DNA of 64,000 nucleotides. Origin: Streptomyces sp. Q6. Lineage in GTDB: Bacteria > Actinomycetota > Actinomycetes > Streptomycetales > Streptomycetaceae. The notes under the pieces were generated by a model that worked only from the letters and a program-made list of their open reading frames with translations, was not told where the DNA came from and ran no database searches. The stretch is taken from the NCBI RefSeq assembly GCF_036967205.1, contig NZ_CP146022.1, positions 6,572,001 through 6,636,000 of the forward strand. Reading direction: 5' to 3'. Shown here one piece after another: positions 51,587 through 59,101 of this stretch. Made by a program: the position numbers and the translations under genes. Each line of letters opens with the position of its first letter. The stretch's first letter is position 1.

Positions 51587-52449
51587 TCACGCCGTCCTGG
51601 CCGCCCCGAGCAGCTCCGAGACACGGACGAAGCGGAAGCCCTTCGCGCGCAGCGCGGGCACCACGGCGCGCACCACGCGCTCCGTCGTCGGCGCCGCGCT
51701 GCGCGTGCAGTGCATGACGACCACCGAACCGGCGCGCACCCCGTCGAGCACCTGCCGCGTCACCGCGTCGGCGTCCGTCGCGAAGGCGTCCCCGCTCACC
51801 ACGTCCCACTGCACGGCCGTGACCCCGGCCGGGGTGAGGGCCCGCAGCGCCTGCTTGTCGTAGCAGCCGCCCGGGAAGCGGAAGTACGGGACGACGTGCT
51901 CGACCCCGGCCTTGCGGAACGCCGTGAACGCCCGCTCCACGTCCGCGCGCATCCCGGCGGCCGGGACCCTCGGCAGCCCGTAGCAGTCGCCGGTGAAGGC
52001 GTAGTGGCTGTACGAGTGGTTGGCGACCTCGAAGAGCGGGTCGCGCCCGATGTCCTTGGCCGCGGCCGGATACTCCTCGGCCCAGCGTCCCGTCATGAAG
52101 ACGGTCGCGGGCACCTTCAACGTCCGCAACGCCGAGATGAGTTGTGGGTTGTCGAAGTGCTCGCCCGCCGCGGCGCGCGCGCCCTGGTCGGCGGTCATGT
52201 CGGCGTCGAAGGTGAGCGCGACGGTGCGCTCCTTCGCGCGCGCGGCGCTCTTGAAGACCGGAGTGAGACCGGCCGGGCCCGGGGCGAGCGTGGGCGGCAC
52301 GGTCGGCGACGGCCGAACCGAGGGCTCGCGGCCGGATGCCCGGCCCGCCCCGGCTGCGTGGGCTCGGTGCCGCCACCACAGGCGGCGGCACCGAGGGCGA
52401 GAGCGCCGAGGGCGCAGGTCGACACGAGACGGCGTACGTAGCTGATCAC
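51587..52449 (-). CDS. Polysaccharide deacetylase (NodB-type) lipoprotein, apparent frameshift
   Basis: The deacetylase domain is complete from about 52327 leftward: RTVALTFDADMTADQG (the D-D metal/base pair), FEVANHSYSHYAF (HxxxH zinc ligands), FRFPGGCYDKQAL, VQWDVVSGD and VVVMHCTRS. It removes acetyl groups from cell-wall or capsule GlcNAc. Its own frame has no start before GTG 52300. A lipoprotein signal peptide with lipobox-like ALGAAAC begins at GTG 52449 in another frame, reading through GRAGHPAA to about 52329. One extra base near 52328 would join them as HPAAEPSVRPSP; the total length, 863 bases, is one short of a multiple of three. It is either a missing base or a natural mutation. 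Confidence 0.82.
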
Positions 52450-52476
52450 GCCGTGACCATAACGCCGTAAATGGGA

Positions 52477-54030
52477 TTATTCGGTCAGCCGGCGACCGGT
52501 CTCACCCCACAGCGCCCGCCGCTCCCCGAACGGGTCAAGCGCGACCTCACCCACCTGCTCGCCGCCCGTCGCCGTGGCGTCGCGGCCGCCGAGCAGCAGC
52601 GTCTCCCGCCGTGTCCCGGTGAACCGGGGCCAGGTCGGCAGCAGGTGGTGCGCCGGGGAGCCCTCGCGCGCGAAGTGCGCCCAGGCCCCGCTCATCGCGT
52701 CCGCGAGCCGCTGCGGCGCCTTGTCGCCGACCCAGGCGCGCAGTCCGGGCCCGTCCAGGACGTCGAACACGTACGGGATGTCGAGGGTGTGCGCCGCGCC
52801 CAGCTGCCCGCCGAGCGCCGGGGTCGGCTCCCGGAACAGATACGACCACACGCGCCCGCCGCCCTCGGCGGCCGCGTCCAGGAACGCGTCGGTGGGCTCG
52901 CGGAACAGGTCGTCGGTGAGCAGCGCGGCGAGCCTCGCCGTGGCCGAACTCCCCTCCTGCGCACGGTAGACGGCACGCGCCCGGCCCCGCGGGTCCGCGT
53001 CGGGGAAGGCCCCGGCGAGCGCGTCCTCGAAGTCCTCCTCCGTCGCGCCGGGCCCGAGCCCGGTGAACAGCCGGCCCTCGTGCTCGTTCGTCCCCGCGAG
53101 CACGGGTATGTGGGCGCACGAGCCGTTGCGCAGTGCCCGCAACGGATGCACCGGCAGCACGGCCCCGTCCACGACCGGCGTGAACGGGATCGCCCGTACG
53201 GCATGTCGGCGCATCAACTCGTCCTGTGCGACCAGCAGTTGCTCCGCACTCGCCGTCCGCAGGGCGTCTCGTACGTCGCCCGCGCCCGTCCGCTCCTTCA
53301 GTACGACCGCGTACGCCCGCGCCACCTCGGCGGCCTCGGCCGCGGAGCGCACCGCACGGGCCGGCGGGCTCTGGAGGATCGCCCGGTGGATCAGCGGCCG
53401 GGCCGCGGGCGCCCCGAGCAGCGCGGCGACACTGCCGCCGCCCGCGGACTCCCCGAACACGGTGACCCGCCCCGGATCGCCCCCGAACCGCGCGATGTTG
53501 TCCCGCACCCACGTCAGCGCGGCGATCTGGTCCTGGAGCCCCAGGTTCGCGGACGCCGCGTACTCCTCGCCGAGCAGTTCGGGCACGTACAGCCAACCGA
53601 GCGCGCCCAGGCGGTAGTTGAGCGACACGACCACGACGCCGTACCGCTCGGCGAGCCGCGCGCCGTCGGTCCACACCTGGTGGCCGTACCCCTGGACGTA
53701 GCCGCCGCCGTGCACCCACACGAGCACCGGGCAGCCCGAACGGCCGCTCGGCGTCCACACGTTGACGGTCAGGCTGCCCGCCTCGTCGGTGGCCACCCGT
53801 CCGGTTCCGACCACCTCCTCCAGGAGCGGGTCGGGTCCCTGCGGCGGTGCGGGCGAGGCGGCGAGACAGTGCCGTACGCCGGTCCACGCCGCCGGTCTCC
53901 CCGGCGGCCTGAACCTCGCCTCGCCGACGGGATCGGCCGCGTACGGAATCCCCAGATACCGCTGGACACCACCGCGCAGCCGGGTGCCGCGCACCTCGCC
54001 GCTCGCCGTGAGCGTGGTCACGGCCGTCAC
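52477..54030 (-). CDS. Type B carboxylesterase/lipase family protein
   Basis: The 517-residue protein is of usual length for the family. The N-terminal opening RYLGIPYAADPVGEARFRPP, oxyanion-hole WVHGGGYVQG, nucleophile S195 in VFGESAGGGSVA, acid Glu in AGTNEHEGRLF and His in GAAHTLDIPYVF give a complete catalytic triad. It hydrolyses carboxylic esters, and Streptomyces members act on xenobiotic or secondary-metabolite esters. No signal peptide is seen. GTG 54030 overlaps the stop of the upstream hydrolase gene as GTGA, so the two hydrolases are cotranslated, downstream of an MFS gene in the same direction. Confidence 0.9.
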   Translation of the reverse strand: MTAVTTLTASGEVRGTRLRGGVQRYLGIPYAADPVGEARFRPPGRPAAWTGVRHCLAASPAPPQGPDPLLEEVVGTGRVATDEAGSLTVNVWTPSGRSGCPVLVWVHGGGYVQGYGHQVWTDGARLAERYGVVVVSLNYRLGALGWLYVPELLGEEYAASANLGLQDQIAALTWVRDNIARFGGDPGRVTVFGESAGGGSVAALLGAPAARPLIHRAILQSPPARAVRSAAEAAEVARAYAVVLKERTGAGDVRDALRTASAEQLLVAQDELMRRHAVRAIPFTPVVDGAVLPVHPLRALRNGSCAHIPVLAGTNEHEGRLFTGLGPGATEEDFEDALAGAFPDADPRGRARAVYRAQEGSSATARLAALLTDDLFREPTDAFLDAAAEGGGRVWSYLFREPTPALGGQLGAAHTLDIPYVFDVLDGPGLRAWVGDKAPQRLADAMSGAWAHFAREGSPAHHLLPTWPRFTGTRRETLLLGGRDATATGGEQVGEVALDPFGERRALWGETGRRLTE

Positions 54031-54713
54031 AGCCAGCCCTCCAGCGACGCCAGGAAACCGTCGAGGTCGTCACGGTGGATCGTGTGCCCCGCGCCCTTCA
54101 CGGTCCGCACCTCGAACCCGCGCCGCACCAGCTCCTCCCTCATCTCCTCCGGGACCAGGAAGCTCGGGTCGGCGACCTGTACGAGGGACGGCACGACGGC
54201 GGTCGCCGGGGTGCGGTCGATCGCCCGCTCCCCGGCGACGGCGAGCGCGGACCGCGGGTCCCAGTCGGCGAGCGTCGCCAACTCGACGTCGATGTCGGCC
54301 TCTTCCCAGCGCGGGTTGAGGTTCCGGATCATCTCGCGGCTCGCCCCGCGGAACTCCATGAACACCGCCGGGTCGAACTCCTGGCTGAGCGCCCACGCCG
54401 GATCCGCGTACACCGCGCGACGCGGGGCGAGCCGCTCCACGGCCAGCGAGAGCGCGAGCCCGCCGAGCGAGTGCCCCAGCGCCAGCTCGGCACCGGCGGG
54501 CAGGGTCTCCACGAGGTCGTCGGCGAACGCGTCGACGCTGTACGCCCCGCGCCCGCTCGCCCCGTGCCCGCGCAGATCGACGGCGATCACCCGGTACCCG
54601 AGCCCCGCGAGCGCGGGTCCCACCCGCCGCCAGGTCCGGTGGTCCGACATGATCCCGTGGACCAGCAGGGCGACGCGGTCACCGCTGCCCCACTCACGGG
54701 TGTGCAACTTCAT
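54027..54713 (-). CDS. Alpha/beta-hydrolase
   Basis: The 228-residue protein has the classic fold signatures: LLVHGIMSDHRTW (oxyanion), VIAVDLRGHGASG, nucleophile Ser in LALGHSLGGLALSLA, an Asp in VADPSFLVPEEM and the terminal His in VKGAGHTIHRDDLDGFL. It is most like small esterases or C-C hydrolases; the substrate is unknown. ATG 54713 (MKLHTREWGSG) is preferred to a start at 54761 because the fold begins at once. It lies 34 bases downstream of the MFS gene, and the three genes 56034-52477 probably form one operon under the divergent LacI-family regulator. Confidence 0.87.
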   Translation of the reverse strand: MKLHTREWGSGDRVALLVHGIMSDHRTWRRVGPALAGLGYRVIAVDLRGHGASGRGAYSVDAFADDLVETLPAGAELALGHSLGGLALSLAVERLAPRRAVYADPAWALSQEFDPAVFMEFRGASREMIRNLNPRWEEADIDVELATLADWDPRSALAVAGERAIDRTPATAVVPSLVQVADPSFLVPEEMREELVRRGFEVRTVKGAGHTIHRDDLDGFLASLEGWL

Positions 54714-54747
54714 CAGGGGATGCCTCTCTCTCACGTACGTACGGTGC

Positions 54748-56034
54748 TCAGCGCACGCCACGGATGGGGCGCACGGCGAGCGCGCCGAGCACGGCCAGTG
54801 CCGCGCCGACGACGAACAGGGTGGTGTAGCCGCCGGACACGGACACGATCACGGAGGCCACGAACGGGGCGACGATCTGCGGCCCCGCGGTCGCCATGTT
54901 CAGGACGCCGAGGTCGCGGGCCGTGTCGCCCTCGCTCGGCAGGATCATCGTCACCAGGGCGTTGTCGACGGCCATGAAGCAGCCGAAACCGAGGCCGTTG
55001 AGGCCGGCGAAGACGAGCATGGCGGGCCATGTCGGCGAGATCGCCGGGACGAGCAGCGAGACGGCGGAGACGAACGCCGAGACGCCGACGAACAGCTTGC
55101 GCCGGTCCATCCGGTCGGACAGGACGCCGCCCACCAGCGTGGCGACGGCCATGGCGACCGCGGAGACGGGCGTGAGGATCGCGACGGCATCGGCGGGCTC
55201 CATCCCCTTCGGCAGCGAGACATGATCATCCAGGATGTACAGCTGGTAGCCGAAGACCGAGAAGTAGCCGAGCACGAGCAACGCCCGCCCGATGAAAGCC
55301 CACTTGAAATCGTGATCGCGCAGGGCGCTCATGAACGCGGCCACCTGCTGCTTCAGCGGGGCCACTTCACGCGCGGGCTGCTTCTCCTCCCGCGTACAGG
55401 CGGTGAACACCACACCGGCGACGGCCACGAAGAGGCCGAGGATCAGATATCCGGTACGCAACTGCTCGGTGAACGCCGCGCCTATGACGGCTCCGAGCGT
55501 CGACCCGAGGGGCATGCCGAGACCGACGGCGGCCGAGGCCCTGCCGCGCGCGGAGACGGGCACGCGGTCGGGCACGACGGAGGTGAGGGCGGCCTGGAAC
55601 ACGTTCATGACGGCCTGTCCCACGCACCAGGCGATGGCGACGAGCAGCACCGTGTTCACCCCGCCGAGCAGCGCCATCGCCCCGACGGCGGCGAGCCCGC
55701 CGCCGAGGATCCAGGGGTTGCGCCGCCCGGAGCGGTCGGACAGGGCTCCGGCCACCGGGTTGAAGAGCGTGGCGAACACCGCGCTCACCCCACTGACCAG
55801 TCCGAGCAGGGCGACCTTGTCCGCCCGGTCGATGTCCTCGATCTGCAGGGGCAGCAGGACGCCGCCCACCCCGACGTACAGGGTGAACATCGCGGTGTTG
55901 CCGAGGGTGAGCAACGGCAGCAGGCCGCGCGGGGCGCGGGCCGGGGCGCCAGGCGTGGCGTCCGGCGCGGCGTCGGGGGTGGCATCAGGGGTGGTGGCGC
56001 CGGCCACGGGATCGTGCTGGGCGGAAAGGGCCAC
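54748..56034 (-). CDS. MFS transporter controlled by the divergent LacI regulator
   Basis: The 428-residue protein has twelve predicted membrane segments. SDRSGRRNPWILGGG between helices 2 and 3 is the MFS loop signature, repeated as SDRMDRRKLFVG in the second half. The N-terminus has a low-complexity TPDATPDAAPDATPG repeat before the first helix. The family includes sugar and drug transporters of the GPH/SLC45-like type; a LacI neighbour favours a sugar or glycoside. GTG 56034 has GAGGAGGAGG upstream. The palindromes at 56083-56106 lie in its promoter region. Downstream hydrolases may act on the imported ester or glycoside. Confidence 0.88.
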   Translation of the reverse strand: MALSAQHDPVAGATTPDATPDAAPDATPGAPARAPRGLLPLLTLGNTAMFTLYVGVGGVLLPLQIEDIDRADKVALLGLVSGVSAVFATLFNPVAGALSDRSGRRNPWILGGGLAAVGAMALLGGVNTVLLVAIAWCVGQAVMNVFQAALTSVVPDRVPVSARGRASAAVGLGMPLGSTLGAVIGAAFTEQLRTGYLILGLFVAVAGVVFTACTREEKQPAREVAPLKQQVAAFMSALRDHDFKWAFIGRALLVLGYFSVFGYQLYILDDHVSLPKGMEPADAVAILTPVSAVAMAVATLVGGVLSDRMDRRKLFVGVSAFVSAVSLLVPAISPTWPAMLVFAGLNGLGFGCFMAVDNALVTMILPSEGDTARDLGVLNMATAGPQIVAPFVASVIVSVSGGYTTLFVVGAALAVLGALAVRPIRGVR

Positions 56035-56082
56035 GTTGCCCTCCTCCTCGGAGTCCTCATGAGTGTCCTCATGACAGAGTGG

Positions 56083-56106
56083 TTACACGTGTAAGCTGAC
56101 ACGTGT
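56083..56106. promoter_or_regulatory. Double LacI-type operator
   Basis: TTACACGTGTAA (56083-56094) is a perfect palindrome with central CG, the hallmark of LacI-family operators. The core ACACGTGT recurs at 56099-56106, within TGACACGTGTAAC, with centres 14 bp apart. They lie 49-72 bases upstream of the MFS start, overlapping where its promoter must be, and in the intergenic region shared with the LacI-family gene. Confidence 0.75.
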
Positions 56107-56311
56107 AACGGATTCTTAGCACCCGGGTGCCGTCGCGCACCAGACCTTCGCGCAGGGAATCCGGTCCGATCGCCGCCGAGGGGGGTGTCGCGGGGGTGCT
56201 GGGGCTTCCGTGGGTCTCGTGCCCGATGTGCCTGAGGCGGCCGAGGGTGGCGAGGTGAGCGAGGTGGCCGACATGGCCGAGGTGGCCGACGTGAAAGGAT
56301 GCGGGACTCAC

Positions 56312-56447
56312 CAGTCGTGAAGTCGGAACCTCGTGAATGTCGGAACCTCATGAATCCCCGAGCCTCATGAATCCCCGAGCCTCATGAACCTCAGAACGTC
56401 GTGATCGCCAGAACGTCATGAATCCCGGAACGCCATGAACGACAGTC
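56312..56447 (+). repeat. Eight 17-bp tandem repeats running into the LacI gene start
   Basis: Eight head-to-tail units, each 17 bases, fit the consensus CcTCATGAAtCCCcgAg; units 3 and 4 (56346-56379) are identical. Each unit has ATG or GTG at the same position, and in unit 8 (56431-56447) that ATG is the LacI start codon at 56435. Since 17 is not a multiple of three, successive units present start-like codons in different frames. Confidence 0.88.
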
Positions 56448-57496
56448 CGCGCAACGCGCCCACGCCGCCCACGCCGCCCACCAGTTCCGCGGTCGCCCGC
56501 CACGCCGGGGTGTCCCGCGCGACGGTCAGCTACGTCCTCAACGGTCAGGCCGCCGGCCGGGTCAGCGCCGCCACCCAGGCCAAGGTCAAACAGGCGGCGC
56601 AGGACCTGGGCTACGTCCCGCACGCGGCCGCGCGTTCCCTGCGGTCCGGGAGCAGCGCCCTGGTCCTGATCGCGGTCCCCGCCGACAAGGTCCCGGCCTT
56701 CGGGCCGCTCTTCGCGGGTTTCGTCGCGCGTTTCCAGACGGCGCTGGAGGAGTACGGCTACACCGGCGTCCTGCACGGCGCCCGCGCGGACCGTTCACCG
56801 CTGGACACCGCCCGCGCCTGGGCCGAACTGCGCCCCGCGGCCGTTCTCACCACCTTCGGCGCCCCGCTCACCGAGGAGTCGGTCGCCCTGCTGCACCGTT
56901 CGGGCACCCGCGCGGTCCTCTCCCTCGGGCCCGCGCCGACGCCCGGCGCGCACGGCATCACGATCGACCAGGAGGAGATCGGCGCCGTCGCGGCGGCCCA
57001 CCTCCTGGCGACAGGTCGCCGCGCCCTGGGCGTGGTGGTCCCGGACGAGCGCGGCCTCGACTCCTTCAGCGGTCCGCGCCTCGCGGGAGCGCGGGCGGCG
57101 GCGCGCGCCTTCCCCGGGGCGACCGTGACCCCGCTGCCGCTCGCCCCTACGGAGGAATCGGCGGCCCGAGCCCGACAGGCCATCTCGGAAGGCCACGTGG
57201 ACGGCGTCTTCGCGTACAACGACGAGTACGCGATGCTCCTCATGCGCGCGCTCCAGGACGCGGGCGTCGACATCCCCGGCGAGGTGGCGCTGGTCGGCGC
57301 CGACGATCTCCTCCTCGCCCGGCTGCTGCGCCCGCGCCTGACGAGCGTGCGCACGGAACTCCCCGCACCGCACGAGGTGGCGGCGCTCGTGGACCGCGCG
57401 ATCACGGACCCGTCCTTCGCGCCCGGGGTGAGCTACCGCACGAAGGCGCAGGTCGAACCGCGTGACTCGACGGGTGACGGAGCGGGACCGGCGTGA
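56435..57496 (+). CDS. LacI-family transcriptional regulator
   Basis: The 353-residue protein has the LacI helix-turn-helix at about 17-65 (SSAVARHAGVSRATVSYVLN, hinge region LGYVPHAAARSLRSG), displaced by a low-complexity T-P-P N-terminus. A periplasmic-binding-protein-like effector domain follows (ALVLIAVPADKVP, GITIDQEEIGAVAAAHLLA, DGVFAYNDEYAMLLMRAL, VALVGADDLLLARLLRPRLT), with sugar-type ligand features. It is divergent from the MFS-hydrolase operon, and the double palindrome between them is its likely binding site. The start codon lies inside a 17-bp repeat and has no standard ribosome-binding site, so initiation may be weak or variable. Confidence 0.9.
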   Translation: MNDSPRNAPTPPTPPTSSAVARHAGVSRATVSYVLNGQAAGRVSAATQAKVKQAAQDLGYVPHAAARSLRSGSSALVLIAVPADKVPAFGPLFAGFVARFQTALEEYGYTGVLHGARADRSPLDTARAWAELRPAAVLTTFGAPLTEESVALLHRSGTRAVLSLGPAPTPGAHGITIDQEEIGAVAAAHLLATGRRALGVVVPDERGLDSFSGPRLAGARAAARAFPGATVTPLPLAPTEESAARARQAISEGHVDGVFAYNDEYAMLLMRALQDAGVDIPGEVALVGADDLLLARLLRPRLTSVRTELPAPHEVAALVDRAITDPSFAPGVSYRTKAQVEPRDSTGDGAGPA

Positions 57497-57546
57497 CGTC
57501 TCCGTCGCCGGAGGCGTGATCGCCGAGTCGTGGGTACCCGGCTCCC

Positions 57547-57885
57547 ATGAACCGACTCGCCACCACCACCGTCACCGCACTCCCTGACGTCTCCGCGGCG
57601 GTCGTCTCGTTCGTCGGAGGCCTGGTCATCGCCCTGGCCCTGATCTGGGCCGTGTGGTTCGGCATCAGGACCCGCCGGCGCGAGCCCGGCCCTCCCGCAC
57701 CGGAGGAGCAGCCGAAGCTCCCCGACAGCGGCCCCGTGCGCGAGGTCCAGGAAGTGCGGGAGCCCGAGGAGATGCCGAAGACGGACGACAACCGACACCG
57801 GCTGACCCCGCACCAGCTCAAGCACCAGAGCAGCAGGCCCAGCGACGACCAGCACCGCCCCCGCTGGAGCGGCGACAGCGGCTGA
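57547..57885 (+). CDS. DUF6479 family small membrane protein
   Basis: The 112-residue protein has one N-terminal membrane segment (VVSFVGGLVIALALIWAVWFGI, about 20-41), a basic stop-transfer RTRRREPG, and the family's Pro/Glu-rich cytoplasmic stretch PPAPEEQPKLPDSGPVREV and REPEEMP. It ends in a charged tail, RHRLTPHQLKHQSS. The family is Streptomyces-specific and of unknown function. ATG 57547 starts just before the membrane segment. It is convergent with the WhiB-type gene, with 9 bases between the stops. Confidence 0.82.
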   Translation: MNRLATTTVTALPDVSAAVVSFVGGLVIALALIWAVWFGIRTRRREPGPPAPEEQPKLPDSGPVREVQEVREPEEMPKTDDNRHRLTPHQLKHQSSRPSDDQHRPRWSGDSG

Positions 57886-57894
57886 TCGTCCGGG

Positions 57895-58179
57895 TCAGCG
57901 GGCCCCGGCCCGCCGGGCCCGTCGTCGTTCGGCGCGCAGCAGGCCCGCACGCTCGGTCTCCGACGTGCCGCCCCACACCCCCGTCGTCTGTCCGGTCGCG
58001 ACGGCCCATTCCAGGCACGCCGCGATGACCGGGCAGCGTCGGCAGACCTCCTTCGCCTCGTGTACGTCGTGCACGGCGGGCCCCGTCGTGCCGACCGGGA
58101 AGAACAGCTCAGGGTCCTCACCGACGCACGCGGCCCGCTCGAGCCACTCCATTTCCGTTTCCCTCACAGGTACCGGCAT
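57895..58179 (-). CDS. WhiB-family Fe-S transcription factor
   Basis: The 94-residue protein has the four conserved cysteines C18, C46, C49 and C55 (AACVGEDPELFFP, EVCRRCPVIAACLEWA) that bind a [4Fe-4S] cluster. The GVWGG turn follows, then a basic Arg-rich tail (RRRARRAG) for DNA contact. WhiB-like proteins bind the principal sigma factor and tune transcription in sporulation, redox stress or antibiotic control. ATG 58179 is used; an internal ATG ten residues later (MEWLERAAC) is also possible. It is divergent from the gene at 58382. Confidence 0.92.
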   Translation of the reverse strand: MPVPVRETEMEWLERAACVGEDPELFFPVGTTGPAVHDVHEAKEVCRRCPVIAACLEWAVATGQTTGVWGGTSETERAGLLRAERRRARRAGAR

Positions 58180-58381
58180 GACGGCGCGGGTGCCCCACAA
58201 CAGCCGCGTGAAAACGCCGAGTTTGGGCGCACGGACCACGGGGACCCGAGCCCCCGGCCCGAGTGGCCGGGGAGCGAAGGGGAACCGGGGCCGCGGGACC
58301 ACACGGACCGCGGCCCCGGCCACGCCCGGAACCCGGCAACCGAGCCCGCGCACCGAACCGACACGGAAGGGAGACGAGAAG

Positions 58382-58705
58382 ATGCCGAGCGGATCCGATG
58401 CCGAGCGCGAGCGCCAGTACGAGAAGATCAAGCGGAGCGCCCTGGACCGCGGCGAGAGCACCCGCCGGGCCGAGGAGATCGCCGCCCGCACCGTGAACAA
58501 GGAGCGCGCGAGGTCCGGCGAGGCGAGGACGGCGAGCCGTACCTCGACCCACGACCTCTCGTCCGGCCGACGTGGCGGCCTCCGCTCGCACCAGGGAGCC
58601 GCGGGCCCCACACGCGATCAGCTCTACGAAGAGGCCAGGAGCCGCGACATCAAGGGCCGTTCGTCGATGACGAAGGCCGAACTGGCCGAGGCACTCGGCC
58701 GCTGA
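58382..58705 (+). CDS. DUF7218-like / Rho-N-terminal-type small basic protein
   Basis: The 107-residue hydrophilic protein contains ERERQYEKIKRSALDRGES and RRAEEIAARTVNKERARSGE (the family's helical core), a flexible Ser/Arg/Gly region, and a C-terminal Rho_N/SAP-like helix-extended-helix TRDQLYEEARSRDIKGRSS with MTKAELAEALG. Such motifs bind nucleic acid. Close relatives are often labelled plasmid stabilisation protein, without evidence that I know of. AAGGGAGA precedes ATG 58382. The stop codon lies inside the first unit of the tandem repeat that follows. Confidence 0.8.
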   Translation: MPSGSDAERERQYEKIKRSALDRGESTRRAEEIAARTVNKERARSGEARTASRTSTHDLSSGRRGGLRSHQGAAGPTRDQLYEEARSRDIKGRSSMTKAELAEALGR

Positions 58706-58795
58706 ACGACGGAACCGCTGAACGACGGAACGCAGAACGACGGAACCGCAGAACGACCGAACCGCAGAACCACTGAGCCGGCGAGCCGATGAGCC
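58701..58795 (+). repeat. Six 15-16-bp tandem repeats after the DUF7218-like gene
   Basis: The units begin at 58701, 58717, 58732, 58748, 58764 and 58780. The consensus is GCwGAACGACsGAACC, the second unit is 15 bp, and the last two are more divergent. The first unit contains the stop codon of the upstream gene (GCTGAACG). No gene lies in the array. Confidence 0.8.
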
Positions 58796-58840
58796 GCAGT
58801 GCCATCGAGTCGCCGTCGAACATGAAGGAGGGCCGTCACC

Positions 58841-59101
58841 GTGACCAGGCACCCCGAGCCGGAGATCCGTCCCGAGACGCCGGGCAAGACAGCGCCGGCC
58901 GTCCCCCGGGACCTGCCCGACCAGCAGGCGGGCGCCCACGACGGCGACCCGCTCGACGTCACCCCGCCGGAAGCGGCGCGGGAGGAGGCGCCGGACGACA
59001 CCGTGCCCGAGCCCGACGAATCCGGGACGGGCCGCAAGGGCTCACCGCGCTCCGGCGGCGTCCACCCCGACCAGCCGGTCCCCGACGAGCCCTCCGGCTG
59101 A
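58841..59101 (+). CDS. Small acidic disordered protein
   Basis: The 86-residue protein is rich in Pro, Glu, Asp and Gly (EPEIRPETPGKTAPAVPRDL, AREEAPDDTVPEPDESG, VHPDQPVPDEPSG), with no hydrophobic core or recognised domain. GTG 58841 is preceded by GAAGGAGGG, a strong ribosome-binding site, which argues that it is translated. It follows the basic DUF7218-like gene by 135 bases of mostly repeats. Its last 60 bases overlap the 3' end of the leftward solute-binding-like gene on the other strand. Function unknown. Confidence 0.6.
   Translation: MTRHPEPEIRPETPGKTAPAVPRDLPDQQAGAHDGDPLDVTPPEAAREEAPDDTVPEPDESGTGRKGSPRSGGVHPDQPVPDEPSG

Noticed and set aside
48847-51717. A 956-codon open frame through the peptidyl-tRNA hydrolase, ABC and permease region
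   Set aside because: Only its section from 49696 to about 50340 is a real protein (the ATPase core). The rest is antisense or out of frame to better supported genes.
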